DNA of 64,000 bases from Fulvivirga sp965227525 (GCA_965227525.1 OZ245762.1:3348001-3412000), one strand, 5' to 3'; positions 37,165 through 47,032 are shown, counted from the stretch's first letter. A program made the numbers and translations. Notes: a model not told the origin generated them from the letters alone.

Positions 37165-38391
37165 CTATTTATCCTTCAAAATTTGGTGACCCATTTTGTC
37201 TCTCTTAGTTTGTAGGTACTTTTCATTGTGCTGATTAGGTGCAATTTCGATCGCTACATTATCCACAATTTCCAGACCATAACCGATTAAACCTACACGT
37301 TTTTTCGGATTATTAGATATTAGTTTAATCTTCTTTACGCCTAAATCTCTAAGTATTTGAGCGCCTACACCATAATCTCGCTGATCCATATCAAAGCCTA
37401 GTTTTTTATTGGCCTCTACTGTATCTAGCCCTTCTTCCTGCAGTTTATAAGCTTTTAGTTTGTTGACAAGGCCTATTCCTCTACCTTCCTGATTCATATA
37501 CAAGACCACACCTTTTCCTTCCTCCTCGACCATCTTCATGGCTCCATGCAATTGGCCTCCACAGTCACATCGACAAGAGCCAAATATATCTCCCGTTACG
37601 CAAGAAGAGTGTACACGTACCAATACTGGCTCATCAGCCTCCCACTCTCCTTTCACTAAAGCCAGATGGTTTTCTCCTGAATTGGTCTGCTCGTAGGCAG
37701 TAAGCTTAAAATCACCATACTCAGTAGGCATGTTTACTTCCTTAACTTCAGCCTTAATCAAGCTCTCTTTATCTACCCTGTACTGAATAAGGTCTTCTAT
37801 AGAAATAAGCTTGAGATCAAATCTTTTAGCCACCTCTATGAGATCAGGAAGTCGTGCCATAGTGCCGTCCTCATTCATGATCTCTACCAAAACTCCTGCT
37901 GGTCTAAATCCAGCGAGTCTCGCAAGATCTATTGCTGCTTCGGTATGTCCTGCTCTGCGCAAAACACCACCTCTTTTAGCTTTCAATGGAAAAATGTGGC
38001 CAGGCTTTCCCAGTTCTTCAGGCTTGGTTTCAGGGTCTGCCAGGGCTTTTATAGTTTTAAATCTATCATGAGCAGAAATTCCAGTCGTACAACCATGACC
38101 TATCAAATCAATTGAAACGGTAAAAGGTGTCTCAAAGGCTGCCGTATTTCTACCTACCATCAGCTCTAACCCCAACTCCTCTGCACGATCTTCAATAATA
38201 GGAGCGCATATCAACCCACGACCGTGTGTAGCCATAAAATTGACGATATCCGGAGTGATACACTCCGCTGCACACACAAAGTCACCTTCATTTTCTCTAT
38301 CCTCATCATCCACCACAATTATGACTTTACCGTTTTTAATATCTTCTATAGCATCCTCTATGCTATCGAGTTTTAATTTATCTTCTGCCAT
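37165..38391 (-). CDS. ribBA: Bifunctional 3,4-DHBP synthase / GTP cyclohydrolase II
   Basis: A 408-residue RibBA for riboflavin synthesis. The N-terminal DHBP synthase domain (1-205) has VVDDEDRENEGDF (about 24-37), 'THGRGLICAP' and 'RAGHTEAAIDLARLAG'. The C-terminal GTP cyclohydrolase II domain (about 210-400) has the zinc cysteines in 'SSCVTGDIFGSCRCDCGG', and 'NQEGRGIGLVNKLKAYKLQ'. Both active sites look complete. A consensus promoter lies just upstream. The start is an ATG at 38391. Confidence 0.97.
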   Translation of the reverse strand: MAEDKLKLDSIEDAIEDIKNGKVIIVVDDEDRENEGDFVCAAECITPDIVNFMATHGRGLICAPIIEDRAEELGLELMVGRNTAAFETPFTVSIDLIGHGCTTGISAHDRFKTIKALADPETKPEELGKPGHIFPLKAKRGGVLRRAGHTEAAIDLARLAGFRPAGVLVEIMNEDGTMARLPDLIEVAKRFDLKLISIEDLIQYRVDKESLIKAEVKEVNMPTEYGDFKLTAYEQTNSGENHLALVKGEWEADEPVLVRVHSSCVTGDIFGSCRCDCGGQLHGAMKMVEEEGKGVVLYMNQEGRGIGLVNKLKAYKLQEEGLDTVEANKKLGFDMDQRDYGVGAQILRDLGVKKIKLISNNPKKRVGLIGYGLEIVDNVAIEIAPNQHNEKYLQTKRDKMGHQILKDK

Positions 38392-38409
38392 GAGTTAATT
38401 TTAAAGTCG

Positions 38410-38417
38410 CAAAAATA
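38410..38417 (-). promoter_or_regulatory. -7 element of ribBA
   Basis: On the minus strand TATTTTTG (38417 to 38410) matches TAnnTTTG and puts the start of transcription near 38403, giving a leader of about 12 nt. There is no room for an FMN riboswitch in this leader. Confidence 0.6.
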
Positions 38418-38508
38418 GCTTTTTATAGAGTACTATCTAAATCGTTCTGGTCAATCAACAATAATTTTAAACAGGATGTTCGGAAATATGACAAAAGCGA
38501 GTAGTAAA

Positions 38509-40437
38509 CTACCTCGTTACAACCACGCCAAGTGCATTGGCCAGTTCCATTTCAGATTTTTTTAATTCTGCATGTAGTTTAAAAAGTTGCTCAGACTCCT
38601 CCTCAGTAGTCGCCTGCTTAAGCTTAGCCAGGTTTTCAGAAATGATCTTTTGTATCACGCGAAATTTCAATCTCAACACATTGGTATGTACAACATTTTC
38701 TAATACATCTTTCTCCTCAGGTACGAATATTTGAAATTTCTCACCCCAGTTTGGACTTGCCTCGTAGCGATCAGTAACCAAATCGGCTACAACTTTCTTT
38801 ACCTCAGGGCTTCCATTTGAAATTAGATACTGACTGTCAATGACTCGACCATCGGCCAGTTGTACTTTAAAAGTGTCTAAAATCTCTTTATAAACTGGCG
38901 TTGTAAATTCTACTTCTTCGAGTTCGCTTAGTAGATAATCGTAGAGTTTATACTCTTCTTCAATCTCGTTAAAGCCATAGCTAATCAACAACCGTATGCT
39001 TTCACGCTCCTGAATGGCTATCAATTGTCCTTCATCTACGGTTTTATCTTCGGCAGATTCCTGAATTAGCGCTTCAATGGCCTCATTGGTATACGACTCT
39101 CGAGAAGTTGGTTCTTTCTGCTTACGCTTCTCGCTTATAAGCAGTTTGTTCATTTCAGCTAGCAGTACAGACTCCTCTATTTCCAACATTCTAGAAGACT
39201 CTTTGATGTAAACTGCCCGCTGAACAGGATCTGGGATTTTGGCTATACTGCTTACAATCTCTTTAATGGATGAGGCCTTTTTAATTGGGTCATTAATGGC
39301 TTCATCGGCATAAAGGCCTGCTTTAAATTTGATAAAATCAACAGTATTGTCCGCAAGGAATTTTTTAAACTCTGAGGTCCCCAGTTTTTGTGAATAGCTA
39401 TCTGGATCTTCTCCTTCCGGGAAAACAACCGTCCTTACATTCATACCAGCTTCCAGGATCATATCAATCCCACGTAAGGAAGCTTTTAGACCAGCCGCAT
39501 CTCCATCGAAAAGTACCGTGATGTTTTTTGAAAAACGACTGATTAGTTTAATCTGGTCTTCTGTAAGTGAAGTGCCCGAAGAGGCAACTACATTATCTAT
39601 ATCTGACTGATGCAATGAAATCACATCTGTATATCCTTCTACCAGGTAGCAATTATCCTCTTTTCTAATGGCTTGCTTCGCCTGATAGATGCCATATAGA
39701 ATTTTGCTCTTATGATATACCTCACTCTCAGGTGAGTTGAGGTATTTAGGTTTATCGTCTTTCTTTAGCGTTCTTGCCCCAAAACCCACGACTTTTCCAG
39801 AAACATTGTGTATCGGAAAAATCACACGACCTCTAAACCGATCGTATTTTTTTTCTTCGCTTTTGACCACCAGCAGCCCGGCCTTTTCAAGTAACTCTTC
39901 GCTATATGCCTTTTCGGTTGCTTCTTTGAGCATGGCATCCCAGGCATCAATACTATAACCCAACTCAAACCGGTCAATGATCTTTTCATTGAAACCTCTT
40001 TCCTTAAAATAGCTTAAGCCTATCGAACGCCCCTCATCTGTTTCTTTGAGGTTGTGTTTAAAAAACTCGTTGGCAAAATTGAGAACGATGTAAAGGCTAT
40101 CTCTTTCATTTTGCTTTTCTGCCTGCTCATCAGTTTGCTCTTCTTCTATAATTTCTATTCCATACTTCTGCGCAAGGTATTTTATAGCCTCAATATAGTT
40201 GAGGCCATCATGCTCCATAATAAAATTGATCGTGTCCCCCGATTTGCCACAGCCGAAACACTTATAGATGTTTCTTTCTGGTGTTACCGAAAAGGATGGT
40301 GTTTTTTCATCGTGGAATGGACAACATGCCCATAAATACCTACCACTGCCCTTTCGCTTGAGGGTAACAAAATCTGATATAACATCTTGTATATCAGCTC
40401 GGTCTTGTACTTCTTGTATGGTGCTCTTAGAAATCAA
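38509..40437 (-). CDS. dnaG: DNA primase
   Basis: A 642-residue DnaG. It has the CHC2 zinc finger (C39, H42, C60, C63; 'CCPFHDEKTPSF' and 'CFGCGKSGD'), the catalytic core with TOPRIM (EGYTDVISLHQ near 266-276, DGDAAG near 312), and a C-terminal helicase-binding region. The start codon is TTG at 40437 with no in-frame ATG nearby; it gives the family N terminus (MISKSTIQEVQDRADI). The promoter -7 element TATCTTTG lies 23 bp upstream. It synthesises primers for replication. Confidence 0.96.
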   Translation of the reverse strand: MISKSTIQEVQDRADIQDVISDFVTLKRKGSGRYLWACCPFHDEKTPSFSVTPERNIYKCFGCGKSGDTINFIMEHDGLNYIEAIKYLAQKYGIEIIEEEQTDEQAEKQNERDSLYIVLNFANEFFKHNLKETDEGRSIGLSYFKERGFNEKIIDRFELGYSIDAWDAMLKEATEKAYSEELLEKAGLLVVKSEEKKYDRFRGRVIFPIHNVSGKVVGFGARTLKKDDKPKYLNSPESEVYHKSKILYGIYQAKQAIRKEDNCYLVEGYTDVISLHQSDIDNVVASSGTSLTEDQIKLISRFSKNITVLFDGDAAGLKASLRGIDMILEAGMNVRTVVFPEGEDPDSYSQKLGTSEFKKFLADNTVDFIKFKAGLYADEAINDPIKKASSIKEIVSSIAKIPDPVQRAVYIKESSRMLEIEESVLLAEMNKLLISEKRKQKEPTSRESYTNEAIEALIQESAEDKTVDEGQLIAIQERESIRLLISYGFNEIEEEYKLYDYLLSELEEVEFTTPVYKEILDTFKVQLADGRVIDSQYLISNGSPEVKKVVADLVTDRYEASPNWGEKFQIFVPEEKDVLENVVHTNVLRLKFRVIQKIISENLAKLKQATTEEESEQLFKLHAELKKSEMELANALGVVVTR

Positions 40438-40459
40438 ATCAGCGGTGGATCAGAATTTT

Positions 40460-40467
40460 CAAAGATA
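40460..40467 (-). promoter_or_regulatory. -7 element of dnaG
   Basis: The minus-strand TATCTTTG (40467 to 40460) is a perfect TAnnTTTG, placing the transcription start near 40453 and about 16 nt before the TTG start codon. Confidence 0.6.
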
Positions 40468-40594
40468 AAGGTTATTTGACTGAACTTTAAGTTTTTGTCT
40501 ACGCTTATTTTACAAATTATATACCTAAAAAAACAACAATATCCGCTAAATTGCGGCTTGAAAGCATTTTTGGAAAAGAGCAGGGAAGATTAAT

Positions 40595-41692
40595 ATGAAA
40601 TTTGATAAATCAGACGTACTTAAGGCCTTATCCACTGTTGATGACCCGGATTTAAAGCAAGACCTGGTGTCACTCAATATGATAAAAGATGTTGAGGTAT
40701 TTAGTGATGCAGTAAAATTTACTGTAGTGCTTACAACTCCGGCCTGTCCGTTGAAAGAATTAATAAAAAAGGATTGTACAGCCGCAATACATGAACATTT
40801 AGATGCAGGCCTTGATGTAGAAATACACATGACTTCTAATGTAACTACGGTTAGAAATAACACTCCTCTATTGCCTGATGTAAAGAACATCATTGCAGTA
40901 GCGTCAGGTAAAGGGGGCGTGGGTAAATCAACAGTAACAACAAACCTAGCAGTGGCCCTGGCCAAAAAAGGAGCCAAAGTGGGCGTTATAGATGCCGACA
41001 TATTTGGCCCGTCTATGCCAACGATGTTTAATTGTGAAGGGGAGCAACCAGGAGTAAAAAATGTAAATGGAAAAAATATCATCTTGCCATTAGAGCAGTA
41101 TGGTGTAAAGCTGATATCTATCGGTTTCTTAGCACCAGCAGACAATGCGGTCGTTTGGCGAGGACCTATGGCCAGCTCAGCATTGAAGCAATTTATGACG
41201 GATGCCGATTGGGGCGAGCTTGACTATTTACTTATTGATCTTCCTCCCGGAACAAGTGATATTCACCTTACTTTAGTACAAACTGTACCTGTAACAGGCG
41301 CTGTTATTGTTACGACTCCACAAAAAGTAGCATTAGCTGATGCAAGAAAAGGGCTCAATATGTTCAAACAACCTCAGATCAACGTACCTGTTTTGGGAAT
41401 TGTTGAAAATATGTCTTACTTCACTCCCGAAGAGCTGCCTGATAATAAATATTATATTTTTGGTGAAGGTGGTGGACAGAACTTATCGGAGAAGTATGAT
41501 GTTCCTTTACTCGGACAGATTCCGATCGTTCAGAGTATAAGAGAGAGTGGAGACAACGGTTTCCCGGCAGTAATGAAAGAGGGAATTACAGCAGAGGCAT
41601 TTACCGACCTGGCAGAAACACTTGCACGTCAGGTGGCTATTAGGAATGCCAGTAAAGAAAAAACTAAACCAGTAGAGATTAAAACTGTATAA
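40595..41692 (+). CDS. mrp: Mrp/ApbC-family iron-sulfur carrier ATPase
   Basis: A 365-residue protein: N-terminal MIP18/DUF59-like domain (about 5-80, 'VDDPDLKQDLVSLNMIKDV' and 'TTPACPLKE'), then the P-loop NTPase with deviant Walker A 'SGKGGVGKST' (about 104-113), 'IDADIFGPSMPTMF' and 'IDLPPGTSDIHLT'. The usual Mrp CxxC near the C terminus is absent: the segment after VENMSYF reads TPEELPDNKYYIF, so it may rely on other ligands. It acts in Fe-S cluster delivery. It overlaps the Nfu gene by 1 nt. Confidence 0.92.
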   Translation: MKFDKSDVLKALSTVDDPDLKQDLVSLNMIKDVEVFSDAVKFTVVLTTPACPLKELIKKDCTAAIHEHLDAGLDVEIHMTSNVTTVRNNTPLLPDVKNIIAVASGKGGVGKSTVTTNLAVALAKKGAKVGVIDADIFGPSMPTMFNCEGEQPGVKNVNGKNIILPLEQYGVKLISIGFLAPADNAVVWRGPMASSALKQFMTDADWGELDYLLIDLPPGTSDIHLTLVQTVPVTGAVIVTTPQKVALADARKGLNMFKQPQINVPVLGIVENMSYFTPEELPDNKYYIFGEGGGQNLSEKYDVPLLGQIPIVQSIRESGDNGFPAVMKEGITAEAFTDLAETLARQVAIRNASKEKTKPVEIKTV

Positions 41693-41988
41693 TGGAAACT
41701 ACAAATATTACCGACTTAACGGCACGCATTGATAAGGCATTGGACAACATCAGGCCATATCTAGAGACTGATGGCGGCAACGTTAAAATTTTGGAAGTTA
41801 CTGATGATATGGTAGTTAGGCTTGAACTTTTAGGTGCCTGTGGCAGTTGCCCAATGTCGACCATGACATTGAAAGCTGGTGTAGAAGAAGCCATTAAAAA
41901 GGTTGTTCCTGAAGTGGCGGCTGTTGAGGCAGTAAATATCACATTACCTGACGATCCCAATGCCAAGTTACCTGACAACATGTTGTAG
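41692..41988 (+). CDS. NifU/Nfu C-terminal-domain Fe-S scaffold
   Basis: A 98-residue Nfu protein: 'ALDNIRPYLETDGGNVKILEV' and the cluster-binding CxxC (C50, C53) in 'LLGACGSCPMSTMTLKAGVEEAI'. It is the minimal Nfu domain that assembles or carries a 4Fe-4S cluster, and it is the partner of the preceding Mrp-type carrier with which it overlaps. A clear hairpin terminator follows at 42036. Confidence 0.95.
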   Translation: METTNITDLTARIDKALDNIRPYLETDGGNVKILEVTDDMVVRLELLGACGSCPMSTMTLKAGVEEAIKKVVPEVAAVEAVNITLPDDPNAKLPDNML

Positions 41989-42035
41989 TATTTATTGGTA
42001 CGCTGGAAAAGACATTCACATATAATAAAACAATC

Positions 42036-42062
42036 AAAAGCCTGTCAAAAGCAGGCTTTTTG
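42036..42062 (+). terminator. Terminator of the mrp-nfu operon
   Basis: AAAAGCCTG (42036-42044) pairs with CAGGCTTTT (42052-42060) around a TCAAAAG loop, with a T-run to 42061, 47 bp after the stop of nfu. Its right arm merges with the start of the next open frame. Confidence 0.85.
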
Positions 42063-45035
42063 TTGATCATGCTAATGGCAACATTTAGCTATGGTCAGGA
42101 AAAGTGTGCTGTAATACCTTACCAAAAGCAGCTTAAAACCAGGCACCCTCAACTAGAGAATACAGACGCATTTGAGCAATGGATGCGAAAAAAGCTGGAC
42201 AATAAACAAAGATCAACGACCAACAGAGTCTATCAGGAAGAAGCAGAAGTTGTGACCATTCCTGTCGTTGTACACATCATACATAGAGGAGAAGCTATTG
42301 GTAATGGTTTAAACCTACATGAAGATCAGATCCAGTCGCAAATTGATGTGCTCAACGAAGATTTTAGAAGAACCAATGCCGATGCATCAAACACGCCTGC
42401 TATATTTCAACCAGTGGCGGCCGATGTTGAAATCAACTTTGTTCTTGCCAAAAGAGATCCTGAAGGATTGGCTACCAATGGTATTCAGCGTGTAAGGGGC
42501 AATCAGGATAGTTACGCCATTGGTGACCAATATGACATGAAAAGTCAGAGTTTTTGGCCCTCTGAAGACTATCTCAATATCTGGGTAGCCGACTTAAGTG
42601 GTGGTTTTTTAGGTTATGCGCAGTTTCCCGTTTCTTCTCTGGAAGGCCTTGAAGACGCCAGTAATTATGCACTGACTGACGGAATAGCTATAGACTACCG
42701 TTCCTTTGGTTCGGAAGATAAATACCCCCCGGCTGATTTGAGCGAACAATACAATCTAGGTCGTACAACAACGCATGAGGTAGGACACTATTTAGGACTA
42801 AGGCATATTTGGGGAGATAATAGTCAGTGCAGTGTCGATGACTTTTGCGATGATACACCAGAAGCAATAAGCGATAATGGCGGTCTGGGTAACTGCACAT
42901 TCCCGGGGCCAAATTCTTGCGGTAGTGATGATATGTTTCAAAACTACATGGACTACACCGATGATGTGTGTATGAATCTTTTTACGCTGGATCAAAAAGA
43001 CCGCATGCGGGTTGTATTAGATAACAGCCCAAGAAGAGCAAGCCTTAAAACTTCTAAAGGAGATGAGAATCCAGTATTTGTTGCCAATGATCTTGGGATC
43101 AGGAAACTCATTTCACCTAGAGCTTCTGAGTGTGAAACAACATTTACACCCATCTTGGAAGTGCGTAATTATGGTAGCAATACAGTAACAACCTCCCAAA
43201 TAAGGGTAATTGTTAATGGTACCATTGAGGAGACTTTGAACTTCTCTCATTCACTGGACTACCTTGACATTGATACTGTAACCTTTAGTGACATAGCCGT
43301 TGGCACAGTGGGGAACTACACAATTGAGTTTGAAATAATTGCCACCAATGGCACTTCAGATGGTAACGCTGATAACAACCTTAAAAATGTCAATACATTT
43401 ATTCCCGAAAGCATCGATATACCTGTAATTGAGGATTTCGATAATTTACCAGCCAACTGGACAGTTCAGAATGTAGATGAATTGATGACATGGCAATTAG
43501 CCGCTGCCCCAAATGTCGACCCCGATAATCAGGCTTTTCTGGTGGAATTTTACAATTATGAGCAAGAAGGTGAACTAGACCTTTTTGTTTCGCCATCCAT
43601 TGACCTTTCAAATAGTCTCACGGCCATAATGTCTTTTGATGTCTCTTATGCCAAATTCAGCGGTGTTAACGATGAAGGACTCATTGTCACCGTCTCTGGC
43701 ACCTGCGGAGATGCCCTTACGGAAGCTGATACTGTCTATGCCAAATTTGGAGATGAGCTGGCTGTAAAAACAACCTCCTCCTATTTCACACCATCAGGCG
43801 AGAGCGAGTGGATTAAGGAGTCTATCGACCTAAGTGCCTATGCTGGGAGTAGCACTGTGCGGGTATCCTTTATAGCCAGGAACAATTTCGGTAATAATCT
43901 TTACCTTGATAATATCGCCATTGTAAGTCAGGATGTAGTGGATATTGCACTTGAAGAAGTTGTATCCCCTACTCGTGTATCATGCGCTGTAGACGAAATC
44001 GAATTGACAGTTAAAAACGTGGGGGTTATTCCTGTTGGGTCTTTTGATATACAGTACATTTTAGATGGTGGCCCGACTGAGACATTGAGTTGGCAAAACA
44101 ATGACTCCTTGAATCTTGCGGATGAAGTATCTGTTTCCTTTCCCGCTCCAGGCCTTACAGGGGGAGCACATGAACTTGCCGTATTTGTGCTAAACCCAAA
44201 TGGTGAGGAAGAAGTAAATACGGACGACAATTTCGATTTGTATAATTTCATTATTGATGAAAGTCGGGAGTTACCGCCTATCAAGGAATCTTTTGAAACT
44301 TTCGAAGTGTCAAACTGGATAGTTTCTAATCCTGATGCAGCTCAAACCTGGCAAACAACCAGTACGAATTTTGGTAAATCTGCGATACTACAGGGTAGCA
44401 GTTATGAAATCACCAATGAAAAAGATTGGTTAGTCACACCAACGATGGATTTTAGCCAATTACAAACAGCGAGTCTCAATTTTGATGTTGCTTATGCTAA
44501 TAGCGCAAATGGCACTGAACAGCTTCAAGTACTGGCCTCAACCGATTGTGGCAAAACATACCAAACAGTGCTTTATAACAAATTAGGAGATGAGTTGGCA
44601 AGCACGCCTCTTACTGAAAATTTTCTGCCGGGTAGTGATAGCGTCTGGAGAAATGAGGAGATAAATCTCGATTTTTTACTAGGTGAAACAGATGTACGCA
44701 TTGCATTTGTGAGCACCAATAACAATGGCAATAATCTGTACCTGGACGACATCCAGATATATGTGACGGAGCATGATGATTTTGATGCCAATACCCTTTA
44801 CCCTAACCCAAGTAGAGGCAAGCCTGTGAACCTCACTTTTGACCTCGATCAAAAAGAAAATGTCACATTGCTGGTTTATGACCGTGCAGGACACATACTT
44901 TTAGAAAAAGAATTCCCAAACACACTAAACCAAACTTACCCAATGGATTTATCTCAATATCCTGAAGGAATTTATTTGGTAAAAGTTGTCGGCACAAGTT
45001 TCTCTTTTGTCAAACGCCTGATGGTGTCAAGATAA
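42060..45035 (+). CDS. M43 (pappalysin-like) metalloprotease with T9SS sorting domain
   Basis: A 991-residue secreted protein. The zinc site is HEVGHYLGLRH (H239, E240, H243, H249 in the TTG-start numbering), followed by 'DDTPEA' and 'NYMDYTDDVC' (the Met-turn). Two CARDB/choice-of-anchor-J type beta regions follow (about 350-900). The last 75 residues (YPNPSRGKPVNL to the end) are a type A T9SS sorting domain. The start is not clear: TTG 42060 or ATG 42069 gives a signal peptide without basic residues, while the frame is open farther upstream through the terminator hairpin without any ATG. The enzyme itself is certain. Confidence 0.9.
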   Translation: MLIMLMATFSYGQEKCAVIPYQKQLKTRHPQLENTDAFEQWMRKKLDNKQRSTTNRVYQEEAEVVTIPVVVHIIHRGEAIGNGLNLHEDQIQSQIDVLNEDFRRTNADASNTPAIFQPVAADVEINFVLAKRDPEGLATNGIQRVRGNQDSYAIGDQYDMKSQSFWPSEDYLNIWVADLSGGFLGYAQFPVSSLEGLEDASNYALTDGIAIDYRSFGSEDKYPPADLSEQYNLGRTTTHEVGHYLGLRHIWGDNSQCSVDDFCDDTPEAISDNGGLGNCTFPGPNSCGSDDMFQNYMDYTDDVCMNLFTLDQKDRMRVVLDNSPRRASLKTSKGDENPVFVANDLGIRKLISPRASECETTFTPILEVRNYGSNTVTTSQIRVIVNGTIEETLNFSHSLDYLDIDTVTFSDIAVGTVGNYTIEFEIIATNGTSDGNADNNLKNVNTFIPESIDIPVIEDFDNLPANWTVQNVDELMTWQLAAAPNVDPDNQAFLVEFYNYEQEGELDLFVSPSIDLSNSLTAIMSFDVSYAKFSGVNDEGLIVTVSGTCGDALTEADTVYAKFGDELAVKTTSSYFTPSGESEWIKESIDLSAYAGSSTVRVSFIARNNFGNNLYLDNIAIVSQDVVDIALEEVVSPTRVSCAVDEIELTVKNVGVIPVGSFDIQYILDGGPTETLSWQNNDSLNLADEVSVSFPAPGLTGGAHELAVFVLNPNGEEEVNTDDNFDLYNFIIDESRELPPIKESFETFEVSNWIVSNPDAAQTWQTTSTNFGKSAILQGSSYEITNEKDWLVTPTMDFSQLQTASLNFDVAYANSANGTEQLQVLASTDCGKTYQTVLYNKLGDELASTPLTENFLPGSDSVWRNEEINLDFLLGETDVRIAFVSTNNNGNNLYLDDIQIYVTEHDDFDANTLYPNPSRGKPVNLTFDLDQKENVTLLVYDRAGHILLEKEFPNTLNQTYPMDLSQYPEGIYLVKVVGTSFSFVKRLMVSR

Positions 45036-45070
45036 AGGTCTTCTTCACTTTTAGGCACTAACAATTTCAC

Positions 45071-45078
45071 TATATTTG
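45071..45078 (+). promoter_or_regulatory. -7 element of ddl
   Basis: TATATTTG (45071-45078) matches TAnnTTTG exactly, 25 bp before the ATG of ddl. Confidence 0.6.
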
Positions 45079-45103
45079 ATCAAATTCTGATTTTCAATTC
45101 TAT

Positions 45104-46177
45104 ATGAGTAAAATTTCTGTAGCCATTTTGTTTGGTGGGAAATCTGTGGAGCATGCGATTTCTATAAACTCAGCAAAAAACATCTTTGAATACATCGATA
45201 AGGGCAAATTTGCAGTTTCTCTTATTGGCATCTCTCAACACGGCAAATGGTACTTAAAGGATAGTGTAGACGGAGATTTTAGCAATTGCACGCCATTGCA
45301 ATACTCATTAGATTCTGATAACAAAGGCTTTGTCAATACTAAGAATGGCTCGTTGATTCGCCCGGATATAATTTTTCCTGTGCTACACGGTACCGATGGC
45401 GAAGATGGAAGTATTCAGGGCATGCTCACCACAATGGACCTTCCTTTTGTTGGTACCGGTGTGTTAGGGTCAGCGATCTCTATGAATAAGCTTTACAGCA
45501 AGAGATTGATGAATGCTGCTGAAATACCCACCAGTAAGTTTATTGATTTTACGGATGATCAAAAAGATTCTATTTCATTTGATGAAGTGCGAAGCCGGTT
45601 GGGTCTGCCGTTTATGACAAAAGCCGCTAATTTGGGTAGCTCCGTTGGTATTTTTAAGGTAGTGGATGAAGCCACATTTAATCAAGCTGTGGAAGAAGTC
45701 TTTAAATACGACCACACCATGCTTTGCGAAGCCTTCATAGAAGGACGTGAGTTGGAATGTGCTGTCATGGGCAACGAGCAGCCAGAGGCATCCACACCTG
45801 GTGAAATCGTGGTGAGTAAAGACTATGAATTCTATACTTACGAGGCGAAATACCTTGATCCCAAAGCGGCCTCAATAGAAGTACCGGCTGATGTTGCTCC
45901 TGAAATTGCAGAAAAGATCAAAGAATTATCCATAAAGGCGTACCGTACTTTGCACTGTGAAGACTTTGCTCGTGTCGATTTGTTTTTGAAGGAAGATGGA
46001 GAAATTCTAATTAATGAAATTAATACCATTCCGGGTTTTACCAACTCGAGTATGTTTCCGATGATGTGGCAAAACCATGGCATTTCTTTCATAGACCTTA
46101 TTTCAAAATTGATTCGGTTGGCTCAGGAGAGGTTTGAAAAGCATAAAAATCTGGTAAAGACTTATAAGCCTGCTTAA
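45104..46177 (+). CDS. ddl: D-alanine--D-alanine ligase
   Basis: A 357-residue ATP-grasp enzyme making the D-Ala-D-Ala dipeptide of peptidoglycan. It has 'VAILFGGKSVEHAISINSAKNIF' at the N terminus, 'FPVLHGTDGEDGSIQGML', 'PFVGTGVLGSAISMNK', 'KAANLGSSVGIFKV', 'EAFIEGRELECAV' and the metal-binding 'LINEINTIPGF'. The canonical GKSSEH reads GKSVEH. Full length. Upstream of the PASTA protein and the T9SS cargo gene on the same strand, which has its own promoter. Confidence 0.97.
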   Translation: MSKISVAILFGGKSVEHAISINSAKNIFEYIDKGKFAVSLIGISQHGKWYLKDSVDGDFSNCTPLQYSLDSDNKGFVNTKNGSLIRPDIIFPVLHGTDGEDGSIQGMLTTMDLPFVGTGVLGSAISMNKLYSKRLMNAAEIPTSKFIDFTDDQKDSISFDEVRSRLGLPFMTKAANLGSSVGIFKVVDEATFNQAVEEVFKYDHTMLCEAFIEGRELECAVMGNEQPEASTPGEIVVSKDYEFYTYEAKYLDPKAASIEVPADVAPEIAEKIKELSIKAYRTLHCEDFARVDLFLKEDGEILINEINTIPGFTNSSMFPMMWQNHGISFIDLISKLIRLAQERFEKHKNLVKTYKPA

Positions 46178-46205
46178 GAAACTCATATATTTTACAAGAA
46201 ATGGC

Positions 46206-46213
46206 TAAGTTTG
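46206..46213 (+). promoter_or_regulatory. -7 element of the PASTA-protein gene
   Basis: TAAGTTTG (46206-46213) is a perfect TAnnTTTG, 18 bp before the ATG at 46232. Confidence 0.55.
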
Positions 46214-46231
46214 GGCGTTAAGTAAATTCAG

Positions 46232-47032
46232 ATGAAAATACCTTCTAATAATCTCAAAGGCGTATTGATTAGTTTGGCTCTTGTGTTGGCCCTGATAGTA
46301 AGTGGTACACTTATCTTCTTTTATCTCTATTTACCGGCCTACACCAATCATGGTGAGTCTATAACGGTACCAAACTTAGAAGGCTTGCATATGGATGACA
46401 TTGATGAGTTTCTTACGCAAAGAAGCTTACGCTTTGAAGTGAATGACTCCACTTTTACTGAAGATTATCCTCCACTCACCATTATTAAGCAATACCCAAA
46501 ACCAGGGTCCAGAGTCAAAGAAAATAGAAAAATATTTATTTCCGTTAACCGTGTAAAGCCTCCTACGGTACCTGTACCGGAGTTGTTAGACCGGTCACTT
46601 CGTAACGCCGAAGCGGTATTAAAGAGTAATGAACTGAAAAGGGGAAACATTCAGTATAAGCCCAGTCCATTTCTCAATCTGGTTTTAGAAATGAAGATTA
46701 ATGGCGAGAAAACTATGCCAGGAGAACTTATTGATAAGGGCTCCACTATAGACCTTGTAGTTGGTGATGGCTACGCAAGATCAAATTTTGATGCGCCAAA
46801 TTTATTGGGCCGAGAATTAGAAGAAGCACAGTTTATCATATTGGGATCTAACTTGCAGATGGGTTTAATTACAGTAGAAGGTGATACGGCAGAAAGCGAA
46901 ATAGTAGTATTTAAGCAGGCACCAAGGCCTGGGAATAGGGTAAGATTAGGTGACCCCATTGATTTATGGATTGCACCTAAATCAGATACATTGGAGATTG
47001 AAGGGCTAGAGTCAGATAATTCAGCAAACTGA
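46232..47032 (+). CDS. Membrane-anchored PASTA-domain protein
   Basis: A 266-residue protein with one N-terminal membrane helix (about 10-36) and three PASTA domains in the periplasm (about 45-110, 'VPNLEGLHMDDIDEFL' and 'QYPKPGSRVKENRKIFISVN'; about 112-175; about 182-250, 'APNLLGRELEEAQFIIL' and 'APRPGNRVRLGDPIDLW'). PASTA domains bind peptidoglycan precursors. Placed directly after ddl and before a T9SS cargo gene, it probably couples cell-wall state to surface assembly. There is no kinase domain, so it is not a PknB-type protein. Confidence 0.92.
   Translation: MKIPSNNLKGVLISLALVLALIVSGTLIFFYLYLPAYTNHGESITVPNLEGLHMDDIDEFLTQRSLRFEVNDSTFTEDYPPLTIIKQYPKPGSRVKENRKIFISVNRVKPPTVPVPELLDRSLRNAEAVLKSNELKRGNIQYKPSPFLNLVLEMKINGEKTMPGELIDKGSTIDLVVGDGYARSNFDAPNLLGRELEEAQFIILGSNLQMGLITVEGDTAESEIVVFKQAPRPGNRVRLGDPIDLWIAPKSDTLEIEGLESDNSAN

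Noticed and set aside
38392..38508. FMN riboswitch upstream of ribBA
   Set aside because: The predicted leader is about 12 nt and no conserved FMN-aptamer segments are visible.
46232..47032. PknB-type serine/threonine kinase
   Set aside because: Only the membrane helix and PASTA domains are present; there is no kinase domain.
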